This document shows positions 55,847-64,000 of a stretch of 64,000 nt of DNA, piece after piece. Position 1 is the first letter of the stretch; each line of letters begins with the position of its first letter. The DNA is from Clostridiaceae bacterium 14S0207. GTDB lineage: Bacteria > Bacillota > Clostridia > Clostridiales > Clostridiaceae. The notes beneath the pieces are model-generated. The model was given only the letters and a program-made list of their open reading frames with translations. It searched no databases and had not been told where the DNA came from. The stretch is from the NCBI GenBank assembly GCA_003288255.1, contig CP026600.1:310001-374000 (forward strand). Reading direction: 5' to 3'. The translations under genes and the position numbers were made by a program.

Positions 55847-56296
55847 TTGAGTAAGTCAGTGAAAATTTTAAATGAATTATTGGTAGAAACGTTTAATGAT
55901 ATTTTAACTATTGAACAAAATGCCATTAAAGAAGGAAATCTTAAAGATCTATCTATTACCGAAATCCATACAATAGCTGCCATTGGAATGTATGATAGTA
56001 AGGCAATGAGTGAAATAGCACAGCAACTTGAAATTACTGTGGGTACTTTGACTATAGCAATTAATAATCTTGTTAAAAAAGGTTATGTTGAGAGAAAAAG
56101 AAGTGAAACAGATAGAAGAGTTGTTTTAATTGAACTTACTAGAAAAGGAAAATTAGCCTTTAGAGTGCATGAAAAATTTCATTCAGATATGATAAGAGCT
56201 ACTATTGAGGGATTAAGTGATGAAGAAGAAAGTGTATTAATAAATTCACTAGAAAAATTAAATAGTTTCTTTAAGAAAAATTATCATCTAAAGTAA
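55847..56296 (+). CDS. fabT: MarR-family regulator of fatty acid synthesis
   Basis: 149 residues with a MarR winged helix: ITEIHTIAAIGMYDSKAMSEIAQQL, TVGTLTIAINNLVKKGYVERKRSETDRRVVLIELT. Leading the fab operon and preceded by FabT boxes, it fits FabT, which represses fab genes when bound to long-chain acyl-ACP. The start is TTG 55847 behind GGTGATC; TTG 55832 has no site. The same boxes recur before acpP. Confidence 0.88.
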   Translation: MSKSVKILNELLVETFNDILTIEQNAIKEGNLKDLSITEIHTIAAIGMYDSKAMSEIAQQLEITVGTLTIAINNLVKKGYVERKRSETDRRVVLIELTRKGKLAFRVHEKFHSDMIRATIEGLSDEEESVLINSLEKLNSFFKKNYHLK

Positions 56297-56345
56297 TCGA
56301 AATTATAAGTTCTATATTTAGAAAAGTATGAAAGAAGGAAACACG

Positions 56346-57314
56346 ATGAATAAAGTACGTATATTAGGTACTGGTATGTATGTGCCTAAAAAAATACTTA
56401 CAAATCATGAACTTAGTCACATTGTTGAAACTAATGATGAATGGATAAGTTCTAGAACTGGAATAAAAGAGAGAAGAGTAACAGAAGGGGAAGATTTAAA
56501 AATCTTATCTTATAATGCAGCTAAAGTTGCTTTAAAAGATGCAAGAATTTCTCCTGAAGATTTAGATTTAATAATAGTTGCTACATCTTCATCTATAAAA
56601 ACATTTCCTTCTATAGCCTGCGAAGTACAAAGTTTATTAGGAGCAAAAAATGCAGCTGCTTTTGATATGTTAGCAGCATGCTCCGGCTTTGTATATGGTT
56701 TATCTTGTGCTAAGGCCTATATAAATAGTTGTATGTATAAAAATATTCTAGTAATAGGTGCAGAGATATTATCTAATGTTTTAAATTGGAATGATAGAAA
56801 TACATGTGTTCTATTTGGAGATGGTTCATCGGCTATGGTTTTATCCGTAGGGGAAAAGGAACAAATTCCTCAAATTATTTTAGGGGCAGATGGAGATGGT
56901 GCAGATTATTTAAGTTGTTATTGTAATGATCTAGATACTCCTTTTTTACAAGAAAAAAGTTCAAATTATAAATATATAAAAATGGATGGTAAAGAAGTAT
57001 TTAAGTTTGCAGTAACAAAAGTTGAGCAATGTATAAAAGAGATTCTGAAAAGAGAAAATATAAATTCTGTAGATCATATTATATGCCATCAAGCTAATTA
57101 TAGAATAATTCAAAATGTGAGTAAAAGACTTAATATCCCAATGGAAAAATTTTATATTAACTTAGATAGGTATGGAAATACATCTAGTGCCAGTATAGGA
57201 ATAGCTTTTGATGAAATGAAAAAATTAGGTATTTTAAAATCAGGAGAAAGAGTTATTATAGTTGGATTTGGTGCTGGACTTACCTGGGGTGGAGCATTAA
57301 TAAATATTATATAG
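56346..57314 (+). CDS. fabH: 3-oxoacyl-ACP synthase III
   Basis: 322 residues. Catalytic C112 is in AACSGF, His in ICHQANYRI and Asn in GNTSSAS, and it ends with GFGAGLTWGGAL. It starts fatty acid synthesis by joining acetyl-CoA (or branched acyl-CoA) with malonyl-ACP. ATG 56346 has AAGAAGGAAACACG before it. It is the second gene of the fab operon; the gap to acpP (243 bases) holds three more FabT boxes. Confidence 0.93.
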   Translation: MNKVRILGTGMYVPKKILTNHELSHIVETNDEWISSRTGIKERRVTEGEDLKILSYNAAKVALKDARISPEDLDLIIVATSSSIKTFPSIACEVQSLLGAKNAAAFDMLAACSGFVYGLSCAKAYINSCMYKNILVIGAEILSNVLNWNDRNTCVLFGDGSSAMVLSVGEKEQIPQIILGADGDGADYLSCYCNDLDTPFLQEKSSNYKYIKMDGKEVFKFAVTKVEQCIKEILKRENINSVDHIICHQANYRIIQNVSKRLNIPMEKFYINLDRYGNTSSASIGIAFDEMKKLGILKSGERVIIVGFGAGLTWGGALINII

Positions 57315-57335
57315 GAATAAACCTTTGAAATATAC

Positions 57336-57525
57336 TTTGAATATCAAACAAAAATATTTTTTATAGAAATTAAATAAAATCTTATATATAAATATAAAAG
57401 ATTTATTTTTTATATAAATACTTTGATTGTCAAACTTAAATGTAAAATTGTTTACATTTATATAGTAAGAATTAAAAATGCGCTTTTAAAAGAGTATTTT
57501 AAAAATAAATACTTTGATAATCAAA
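57336..57525 (+). promoter_or_regulatory. Three FabT-type boxes before acpP
   Basis: TTTGA-N3-TCAAA occurs at 57336-57348 (ATA), 57422-57434 (TTG) and 57513-57525 (TAA). Each is led by TA(T/A)ACT or AAATACT, so a -10-like element overlaps each box. A perfect dyad TGTAAA-ATTG-TTTACA lies at 57441-57456. This is probably a second FabT-controlled promoter region for acpP and the genes that follow. Confidence 0.7.
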
Positions 57526-57557
57526 TAAAATCACTAATTTATAAGGAGAGAATTATT

Positions 57558-57788
57558 ATGATATTTGAAAAAGTAAGAGAAATTATTGTTGATCAATTAG
57601 GTGTAGATGAAAGTGAAGTTACTATGGAAAAAGCATTAATTAATGACTTAGGTGTAGATTCACTAGAAATTTTTGAGATCGTAATGTCTTTAGAAGAAGA
57701 ATTCGATATTCAAATTCCTAATGAAGATATAGAAGAAATTAAAACTGTTGGAGAAGTTGTAAAGTATATAGAAGAAAAGACTAAATAA
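57558..57788 (+). CDS. acpP: Acyl carrier protein
   Basis: 76 acidic residues with the phosphopantetheine site at S35 ([13 protein letters not shown]). It carries growing acyl chains for FabD/F/G/Z/K. The start is ATG 57558 behind ATAAGGAGAGAATT; in-frame codons upstream lie within the FabT-box region and are not coding. Length is normal for the family. Confidence 0.95.
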   Translation: MIFEKVREIIVDQLGVDESEVTMEKALINDLGVDSLEIFEIVMSLEEEFDIQIPNEDIEEIKTVGEVVKYIEEKTK

Positions 57789-57820
57789 GAAAGATAGTAA
57801 TTTTAAGTGTGGAGGGAACT

Positions 57821-58762
57821 ATGTTTAATTCTAAGATATGCGAAATTTTAGAAATTCAATATCCTATATTTCAAGGGGCCATGGCTTGGATTGCAGATAG
57901 TTCCTTAGCCGCTGCAGTTTCTAATGCAGGTGGCTTAGGGATTATAGCAGCAGGAAATGCGCCAGTAGAAGTAATTAGGGAAGAAATTAGAAAAACAAAA
58001 CAGTTAACAAATAAACCTTTTGGGGTAAATATAATGCTTTTAAGTCCTTATGCAGAAGAAATTACAGATTTAGTATGCGAAGAAGGGATTAAGGTTATAA
58101 CTACTGGCGCTGGAAATCCAGGGAAGTATATGGATAAATGGAAGAGTAAAGGGATTAAAGTTATTCCTGTAGTTCCTTCTGTAGCTTTAGCTAAAAGAAT
58201 GGAAAGAGCTGGGGCAGATGCTGTAATTGTAGAAGGATGTGAGGCAGGAGGGCATATTGGAGAATTAACTACTATGGTTATAGTACCACAGGTGGTTGAT
58301 GCCATAGATATTCCTGTAATTGCAGCTGGTGGTATTGGAGATGGAAGAGGTGTTGCAGCAGCATTTATGTTAGGTGCAGATGGAGTGCAACTTGGAACAA
58401 GATTTTTAGTAGCAGACGAATGCAATGTACATGAAAATTATAAGCAAAAAGTATTATTGGCAAAAGATATAGATACTGTGGTTACAGCAAGATGTACTGG
58501 TCATCCAGTTAGGGTTATTAGAAATAAATTAGCAAGAAAATATTTAGATTTAGAGAAACAAGGTATTTCTAAAGAAGAAATGGAAGGATTAGGAACAGGT
58601 ACTTTAAGAAAAGCTGTTGTAGAAGGTGATGTGGATGCAGGTTCTATTATGGCGGGACAAATAGCTGGATTAGTTAAGAAAAAGCAAAGTTGTAGTGAAA
58701 TAATACAAGAACTTTTTACAGAAGCTGAAAGTGTGGTTAGTGCTTTTAGGGAGGAAAAATAA
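57821..58762 (+). CDS. fabK: Enoyl-ACP reductase II (FMN-dependent)
   Basis: 313 residues of the nitronate-monooxygenase/FabK TIM-barrel family: YPIFQGAMAWIADSSLAAAVSNAGGLGIIAAG at the N-terminus (split motif), EGCEAGGHIGE, IPVIAAGGIGDG and GADGVQLGTRF for FMN. Its position in a fab operon without fabI supports FabK, the triclosan-insensitive reductase. The start is ATG 57821 behind GGAGGGAACT. It abuts fabD directly. Confidence 0.92.
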   Translation: MFNSKICEILEIQYPIFQGAMAWIADSSLAAAVSNAGGLGIIAAGNAPVEVIREEIRKTKQLTNKPFGVNIMLLSPYAEEITDLVCEEGIKVITTGAGNPGKYMDKWKSKGIKVIPVVPSVALAKRMERAGADAVIVEGCEAGGHIGELTTMVIVPQVVDAIDIPVIAAGGIGDGRGVAAAFMLGADGVQLGTRFLVADECNVHENYKQKVLLAKDIDTVVTARCTGHPVRVIRNKLARKYLDLEKQGISKEEMEGLGTGTLRKAVVEGDVDAGSIMAGQIAGLVKKKQSCSEIIQELFTEAESVVSAFREEK

Positions 58763-59695
58763 ATGAGTAACATAGGATTTATATTTTCAGGACAGGGTTC
58801 TCAATATATAGGAATGGGTAAATCAATATATGAGAATTTTGAAGAAAGTAAAAATGTTTTTAATAAAGCTGATGAGATTTTAGGGTTTTCACTTACTTCT
58901 CTTTGTTTTGAAGGAAAAAAAGAAGAGTTAGAAAAGACAGAAAATACTCAACCGGCAATACTAACTACCAGTTTTGCTATATATAAAGTTTTAGAATCTA
59001 GAGGTATAAAACCTAAAGTAATGGCAGGACTTAGTTTAGGTGAATATTCAGCTTTAGTAGCGTCTGGTGCTTTAGAATTTGAAAAGGCTATAGCTTTAGT
59101 TAGAAAAAGAGGAAGATTTATGGAGGAAGCGGTGCCAAGTGGCACAGGTTCTATGGCAGCTATTATTGGTTTAGAAAAAGAAAAGATAGATAAAATTGTT
59201 CAAGAATGTTCAGAAGAAGGATTTATAGCTATTTCCAATTTAAATTGTCCAAAACAGATTGTTTTGGGAGGAGAAAAAAAAGCTATACAGAAGGCTTGTA
59301 TAGTAGCTAGAGAAAAGGGAGCATTACGAGCACTTGAATTATCTGTTAGTGGTCCTTTCCATACTCCTATGTTAAAAGGAGCGGCAGAGAATTTAGAACT
59401 AGAACTTAATAAAATAGAGTTTACGGATCCAATTGTACCAGTAATAACTAATGTTACTGGAGACTATATGGAGTTTTCGAAGATAAGAGAAACATTAAAA
59501 ATACAAGTTATGAGCACTGTCTTATGGCAAAAATCTATTGAAAAAATGTTAGAAAGTGGTATAGATACTTTTGTGGAAATTGGACCTGGAAAAGTCTTAA
59601 GCAATTTTATAAAAAAGATAAATAGAAAAGTTAATATATTGAATGTAGAAGATACAGAATCGTTAAAAACTGTCTTAGAGAAATTGAAAGTCTAA
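58763..59695 (+). CDS. fabD: Malonyl-CoA:ACP transacylase
   Basis: 310 residues. FIFSGQGSQYIGMG opens the fold; the active Ser is in AGLSLGEYSALVASG, the Arg in KRGRFMEEA, and the His in SGPFHTPML. It loads malonyl groups onto ACP. The ATG follows the fabK stop codon immediately, with GGGAGGAAAAATAA inside the end of fabK. Confidence 0.94.
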   Translation: MSNIGFIFSGQGSQYIGMGKSIYENFEESKNVFNKADEILGFSLTSLCFEGKKEELEKTENTQPAILTTSFAIYKVLESRGIKPKVMAGLSLGEYSALVASGALEFEKAIALVRKRGRFMEEAVPSGTGSMAAIIGLEKEKIDKIVQECSEEGFIAISNLNCPKQIVLGGEKKAIQKACIVAREKGALRALELSVSGPFHTPMLKGAAENLELELNKIEFTDPIVPVITNVTGDYMEFSKIRETLKIQVMSTVLWQKSIEKMLESGIDTFVEIGPGKVLSNFIKKINRKVNILNVEDTESLKTVLEKLKV

Positions 59696-59717
59696 CTAGC
59701 GAGAGGAGAAGGTTTAC

Positions 59718-60458
59718 ATGAAAGAAAATAAGGTTGCCATAGTGACAGGTGGAAGTAGGGGAATTGGAAAAGCCATAGCATTAAGACTTGCAGAAAAAGG
59801 ATTTAATATTGTAGTTAATTATAGAAAAGATAATGAGGCTCTTTTACAATTTATAAAGGAAATAGAGTCAAAGGGTGTTACTGCTATGACTATAAAAGGA
59901 GATGTTAGTAACTTTAATTCTGTAGAGGAAATGTTTAAACAGGTTATGCAGCATTATGGAAGAATTGATGTTTTAGTAAATAATGCAGGAATAACTAAAG
60001 ATACATTACTTATGAGAATGAAGGAAGAAGATTTTGATTCTGTTATAGATGTAAATTTAAAGGGAACATTTAATTGTGTTCGTCAAGTTACACCTATTAT
60101 GCTTAAACAAAAAGGTGGAAGAGTTATAAATATATCTTCTGTTGTAGGTGAAGTAGGTAATGCAGGTCAAGTAAATTATGCATCTTCAAAGGCAGGAATT
60201 ATAGGACTTACTAAATCACTTGCTAAGGAGCTTGGGAGTAGAGGAATTACAGTAAATGCTATAGCTCCAGGGTTTATAAAAACAGATATGACAGATGTGC
60301 TTTCAGATAGAGTAAAAGAAGATATAAAAAATAATATTCCATTAAGAAAGATGGGAGAAGCGAGAGATGTTGCAAATTTAGTTGCATTCTTAAGTAGTGA
60401 AGATGCATCTTATATAACAGGTCAGGTAATTAATGTTGATGGTGGAATGGTAATGTAA
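59718..60458 (+). CDS. fabG: 3-oxoacyl-ACP reductase
   Basis: 246 residues of the short-chain dehydrogenase family: TGGSRGIGKAIA (NADPH), VNNAGITKDTLLMRM, NISSVVGEVGNAGQVNYASSKAG (Ser, Tyr, Lys) and APGFIKTDMTD. It reduces 3-ketoacyl-ACP. Site AGAGGAGAAGG; it lies 22 bases after fabD. Confidence 0.95.
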   Translation: MKENKVAIVTGGSRGIGKAIALRLAEKGFNIVVNYRKDNEALLQFIKEIESKGVTAMTIKGDVSNFNSVEEMFKQVMQHYGRIDVLVNNAGITKDTLLMRMKEEDFDSVIDVNLKGTFNCVRQVTPIMLKQKGGRVINISSVVGEVGNAGQVNYASSKAGIIGLTKSLAKELGSRGITVNAIAPGFIKTDMTDVLSDRVKEDIKNNIPLRKMGEARDVANLVAFLSSEDASYITGQVINVDGGMVM

Positions 60459-60475
60459 AGAAAGGATCGATGATT

Positions 60476-61717
60476 ATGATGCATAGAGTTGTTGTTACAG
60501 GAATGGGTGCACTTACTCCAATAGGAAATTCTGTAGATGAATTTTGGAATGGAGCAAAAAATGGTCAAAATGGTATAGACGAAATTAAAAGTTTTCCAAT
60601 AGATAATCTAAAGGTTTCTTTAGCAGGAGAATTGAAAGAATTTAAAATAGAAGATTTTATGGATAAAAGAGAAGCTAAAAGAATGGATAGATTTTGTCAA
60701 TTAGCTATGATTGCATCCGAAGAAGCAATTAAAGATTCAGGATTAAATTTAGATCAAATAGATAAAGATAATTTTGGTGTAATAGTTGGGTCTGGTATAG
60801 GTGGACTTAGTACCACAGAAAAAGAAAAAGAAAAGCTTATGGAAAAGGGACCAGCTAGAATATCACCTTTTATGATTCCTATGATAATTGCAAATATAGC
60901 TGCTGGAAATATAGCTATTAAATATGGGGCAAAAGGTGTATGTACTAGTATAGTAACAGCTTGTGCTACAGGAACAAATTGTATAGGAGAGGCTTTTAAA
61001 AAGATAAAGTATGGTGATGAAGAAATGATGATAGCCGGAGGAACAGAGGCAGCAATAACTCCTCTTGCAATTTCAGGATTTGCAAACTTAACAGCCCTAA
61101 GTACAAGTAAGGATAAAAATAGAGCATCTATTCCTTTTGATAAAGAAAGAAATGGATTTGTCATGGGAGAAGGATCTGGGATATTAATTTTAGAATCATT
61201 AGAACATGCATTAAAAAGAGGGGCTAAAATTTATGGAGAGATTATAGGATATGGTGCTAATTGTGATGCTTATCATATAACATCACCAAGTCCAGAAGGT
61301 GATGGAGCTGCTAAGTGTATGAAACTTGCAATTAAGGAAGGTGGAATTAAGTACGAAGAAGTTTCGTATATTAATGCTCATGGCACAGGTACACCATATA
61401 ATGATAAATTTGAAACTATAGCAATTAAGAAAGTATTTGGAGAATATGCATATAAAATACCAGTAAACTCTACTAAGTCTATGACAGGACATTTATTGGG
61501 AGCTGCAGGAGCTATAGAAAGTATAATATGTTTAAAATCATTACAAGAAGGATATGTTCATCCAACAATTTCATTAAATGTTAAAGATGAAGATTGTGAT
61601 TTAGATTACGTAGCTAATAATGGAAGAAAAGTAGAACTTAAATATGCAATGTCAAATTCATTGGGATTCGGTGGACATAATGCCACATTGTTATTTAAAA
61701 AATGGGAAGGAAGATAA
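60476..61717 (+). CDS. fabF: 3-oxoacyl-ACP synthase II
   Basis: 413 residues from ATG 60476 (ATGs at 60470 and 60479 are also possible; AAAGGA lies 9 bases before 60476). Active Cys is in VTACATGTNCIG, and the His residues are in NAHGTGTPYND and SMTGHLLGAAGA. It elongates acyl-ACP. It ends just before accB, whose ribosome site lies within its last codons. Confidence 0.94.
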   Translation: MMHRVVVTGMGALTPIGNSVDEFWNGAKNGQNGIDEIKSFPIDNLKVSLAGELKEFKIEDFMDKREAKRMDRFCQLAMIASEEAIKDSGLNLDQIDKDNFGVIVGSGIGGLSTTEKEKEKLMEKGPARISPFMIPMIIANIAAGNIAIKYGAKGVCTSIVTACATGTNCIGEAFKKIKYGDEEMMIAGGTEAAITPLAISGFANLTALSTSKDKNRASIPFDKERNGFVMGEGSGILILESLEHALKRGAKIYGEIIGYGANCDAYHITSPSPEGDGAAKCMKLAIKEGGIKYEEVSYINAHGTGTPYNDKFETIAIKKVFGEYAYKIPVNSTKSMTGHLLGAAGAIESIICLKSLQEGYVHPTISLNVKDEDCDLDYVANNGRKVELKYAMSNSLGFGGHNATLLFKKWEGR

Positions 61718-61722
61718 TTTCT

Positions 61723-62268
61723 ATGGATTATAAAGAAATAGAGAATTTAATAAAGGTTTTAGATAAATCTAAATTTAATTATATAGAAATTAAAAATCAT
61801 GGATTTGCTATAACACTAGGAAATGAAGTTCCGAAATATAATTCAAATAACAATACGGAAGAAAGTAAAATTAATATAGAAGAAAAGGTTACTGAACAAG
61901 TAAAGGACGAGGAAAAAAATTGTTTAAGTAATAAAACTAAAATTAAAGAAGATACCCAAGAGAAAAAATGTGAAATTAGTCAAGAGCAAGTGATTAAAGA
62001 AGAATGTAAACAGGATGAGGATACAGACCTAGAAGATGTAGTTTCTCCTATAGTAGGAACATTCTATTCTTCTCCTTCTCCGGATGAAAAAGTTTTTGTG
62101 AATGTTGGTCAAAAAGTTAAAAAAGGCGAAACACTTTGTATTATTGAGGCTATGAAGCTTATGAATGAGATAAATGCTCAGTTTGATTGTGAAATAGTAG
62201 AGGTATTAGTTCAAAATGAAGAAATGGTAGAGTTTAATCAAAGTTTATTTAAGGTTAAAAAGATGTAA
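61723..62268 (+). CDS. accB: Biotin carboxyl carrier protein of acetyl-CoA carboxylase
   Basis: 181 residues. A short N-terminal domain, a charged Glu/Lys-rich linker (~45-105), then the biotinyl domain with VSPIVGTFYSSPSPDEK and the biotin lysine in IIEAMKLMNEI. It carries CO2 between AccC and the carboxyltransferase. BirA for it is encoded at 15573-16586. The start is ATG 61723; GGAAGGAAG sits before it at the end of fabF. Confidence 0.94.
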   Translation: MDYKEIENLIKVLDKSKFNYIEIKNHGFAITLGNEVPKYNSNNNTEESKINIEEKVTEQVKDEEKNCLSNKTKIKEDTQEKKCEISQEQVIKEECKQDEDTDLEDVVSPIVGTFYSSPSPDEKVFVNVGQKVKKGETLCIIEAMKLMNEINAQFDCEIVEVLVQNEEMVEFNQSLFKVKKM

Positions 62269-62360
62269 TTAGTCGTCTTTGGTAATGATGAAGTTAAAAA
62301 TAATACTTAATTACTAAAATTATATTAAGTGTGTAAATTTAAATTAAGGAAGTGAAAACT

Positions 62361-62783
62361 TTGGATATAAAAGAAATTCAAAAGATAATTCCTCATAGAT
62401 ACCCATTTGTTTTAGTAGATAGAATAGAAGAGTTAGAACCGGGGGTTAGAGCCTTAGGGTATAAAAATGTTAGTATAAATGATTATTTTTTTCAGGGACA
62501 TTTCCCAGAAGAACCTGTAATGCCAGGAGTATTAATCGTAGAAGCTTTAGCTCAAGTAGGAGCAGTAGCTCTTTTAAGTATGGAAGAATTTAAAGGTAAG
62601 ATTGCATATTTTGGTGGAATAAACAAGGCTAGATTTAAAAGAAAAGTTGTACCAGGCGATAAATTGATGCTAGATGTAGAAATTATTAAAATGAGAGGAC
62701 CTATGGGAATAGGTAAGGCTACAGCAACTGTGGATGGAGAAATTGCAACTATAGCTGAGCTTACTTTTGCCATAGGAAAATAA
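62361..62783 (+). CDS. fabZ: 3-hydroxyacyl-ACP dehydratase
   Basis: 140 residues: [14 protein letters not shown] with catalytic His, [24 protein letters not shown] with catalytic Glu, and a hot-dog fold. It dehydrates 3-hydroxyacyl-ACP. The start is TTG 62361, six bases behind AAGGAAGTG; GTG 62352 overlaps that site. accC starts five bases after its stop. Confidence 0.94.
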   Translation: MDIKEIQKIIPHRYPFVLVDRIEELEPGVRALGYKNVSINDYFFQGHFPEEPVMPGVLIVEALAQVGAVALLSMEEFKGKIAYFGGINKARFKRKVVPGDKLMLDVEIIKMRGPMGIGKATATVDGEIATIAELTFAIGK

Positions 62784-62788
62784 AAAAT

Positions 62789-64000
62789 ATGTTTAATAAA
62801 ATTTTAATTGCCAATAGAGGAGAAATAGCTGTTAGAATTATAAGAGCTTGTAGGGAAATGGGAATTAAAACTGTAGCTGTATATTCCACAATTGATGAAG
62901 ATGCTATTCATACACAATTAGCTGATGAAGCAGTATGTATAGGACCAGCTAAAAGTGCTGATAGTTATTTAAATGTTAAAAATATACTAAGTGCAGCTGT
63001 ATTAACTAGTGCAGAAGCAATACATCCTGGTTTTGGATTTTTATCTGAAAATAGTAAATTTTCAAAAATGTGTAGTGAATGTAATATAAAGTTTATAGGA
63101 CCTAATCCTGAGACTATAGAACTTATGGGAAATAAGTCTAAAGCAAAGGAAACCATGGAAAAAAATCAAGTACCTGTTATAAGAGGATCTAAAGGTGCGG
63201 TACAAGATGAAGAGGAAGGGTTAAAAATTGCTGAGAAAATAGGATTTCCTATAATGATTAAGGCTTCTGCTGGTGGTGGAGGAAGAGGAATTAGAATAGT
63301 TAATTCTAAAGAAGAGTTTAATAAAGCTTTTTCAACAGCTAAAAGAGAAGCAAAGGGGGCTTTTGGAGATGATTCTATGTATATTGAAAAGTTCATTCAA
63401 AATCCTCGCCATGTAGAAATTCAAGTTTTAGCTGATTCTTATGGTAATGCTATTTATTTAGGAGAAAGAGATTGTTCTATACAGAGAAGAAATCAAAAAG
63501 TTTTAGAGGAAGCACCTTGTCCTGTTCTTTCTGAAGAAATGAGGGCAAAAATGGGAGAGGCAGCTATTAAAGCATGTAAAGCAGCTTCTTATGAAAATGC
63601 AGGAACTATAGAATTTTTATTAGATAGTAATAATGAGTTTTATTTTATGGAAATGAATACAAGAATACAAGTTGAACATCCCATAACGGAAATGGTTACA
63701 GGGGTGGATTTAGTAAAAGAACAAATAAAAATTGCTAGTGGACAAAAATTAAATCTTTCACAGAAAGATGTTAAGTTAGAAGGTCATGCAATAGAATGTC
63801 GTATAAATGCAGAAGATCCTAATAATAATTTTATGCCTTCTCCTGGAACTGTTAACATAATTCATCTACCTGGTGGTAATGGAGTAAGATTAGATAGTGC
63901 AATATACAATGGATATACAATACCTTCTTCATATGATTCTATGGTGGGAAAACTAATTGTTTATGGAAAAAATAGAGAAGAAGCTATAAATAAAATGAAA
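62789..64000 (+). CDS. accC: Acetyl-CoA carboxylase biotin carboxylase subunit (truncated by window end)
   Basis: 404 codons to the window edge, with no stop. [25 protein letters not shown] opens the biotin carboxylase N domain; [23 protein letters not shown] (ATP-grasp glycine loop), [32 protein letters not shown] and ECRINAEDP follow in order. About 45 further codons would complete the usual ~447. ATP-dependent carboxylation of biotin on AccB. Site AGGAAAATAAAAA lies within the end of fabZ. Confidence 0.95.
   Translation, partial: MFNKILIANRGEIAVRIIRACREMGIKTVAVYSTIDEDAIHTQLADEAVCIGPAKSADSYLNVKNILSAAVLTSAEAIHPGFGFLSENSKFSKMCSECNIKFIGPNPETIELMGNKSKAKETMEKNQVPVIRGSKGAVQDEEEGLKIAEKIGFPIMIKASAGGGGRGIRIVNSKEEFNKAFSTAKREAKGAFGDDSMYIEKFIQNPRHVEIQVLADSYGNAIYLGERDCSIQRRNQKVLEEAPCPVLSEEMRAKMGEAAIKACKAASYENAGTIEFLLDSNNEFYFMEMNTRIQVEHPITEMVTGVDLVKEQIKIASGQKLNLSQKDVKLEGHAIECRINAEDPNNNFMPSPGTVNIIHLPGGNGVRLDSAIYNGYTIPSSYDSMVGKLIVYGKNREEAINKMK

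Noticed and set aside
57423-57557. In-frame extension upstream of acpP
   Set aside because: It runs through FabT boxes and a dyad; the acyl carrier protein family starts at the ATG at 57558, which has a good ribosome site.
1-64000. CRISPR arrays, rRNA/tRNA genes, T-box or other riboswitch leaders
   Set aside because: I saw no regularly spaced direct repeats, no rRNA or tRNA stretches, and no T-box core element before any gene; absence by eye is not proof.

Overview
The window is about 64 kb of very AT-rich DNA with Gram-positive signals throughout: AGGAGG-type ribosome binding sites, TTG/GTG starts confirmed by spacing, and rho-independent terminators. The gene content points to an anaerobic Clostridium of the C. 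botulinum / C. novyi / C. tetani kind. It includes double-cubane-cluster reductases with their activase, FabK instead of FabI, a FabT-type regulator, AddAB, an Agr-like two-component system and an ROK glucokinase. The species assignment is inference; no rRNA or tRNA gene was seen.

Layout. 1-4.3 kb: the tail of an unrecognised gene, then two double-cubane-cluster reductase paralogues, a DUF3343 protein and an ATP-dependent activase. 4.3-8.7 kb: an accessory peptide locus made of a LytTR response regulator, an AgrC-like kinase, a 44-residue Cys/Trp-rich precursor peptide, a SPASM radical SAM enzyme and a stand-alone ABC-ATPase-like protein without a Walker A motif. 8.7-13 kb: ROK sugar kinase and a three-gene GlpO-like / FAD oxidoreductase / DUF1667 operon. 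13-18.5 kb: an amino-acid symporter, an M19 dipeptidase, birA, a decayed D-aminopeptidase (dppA) and an aminopeptidase P. 18.5-29.7 kb: a PadR pair, small membrane proteins, a GntR-controlled ABC exporter, PAP2 phosphatase, uracil-DNA glycosylase, an ABC-F protein and an alpha/beta hydrolase.

29.7-33.1 kb is a nested mobile element: an IS3-family element inserted in the transposase of an IS1182-type element. Target repeats are visible for both, and removing the inner element restores one open 542-codon frame. 33.3-42.7 kb carries three tandem secreted proteins that share a roughly 320-residue N-terminal domain but differ behind it: Ig-like repeats plus transglutaminase; coiled coil plus Ig-like plus transglutaminase; DUF4430 plus alpha/alpha-toroid plus DUF4430. 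This is a surface or secreted system I cannot match to a described one.

42.7-54.4 kb: TetR-degV with a textbook promoter and GC-rich operator, an AI-2E family permease, addB-addA, a BrkB-type membrane protein and a short SSB. 54.5-64 kb: an alpha/beta hydrolase, a candidate small RNA, then the fatty-acid synthesis operon fabT-fabH-acpP-fabK-fabD-fabG-fabF-accB-fabZ-accC, running off the window end. FabT-like boxes (TTTGA-N3-TCAAA) lie at the fabT promoter and three times before acpP. BirA at 15.6-16.6 kb would biotinylate the AccB encoded at 61.7 kb.

The observations most worth a second look are the peptide/radical SAM/Agr-like locus, the three secreted paralogues, the candidate small RNA before fabT, the reconstructable nested IS, and the TetR gene that lacks a normal start codon.
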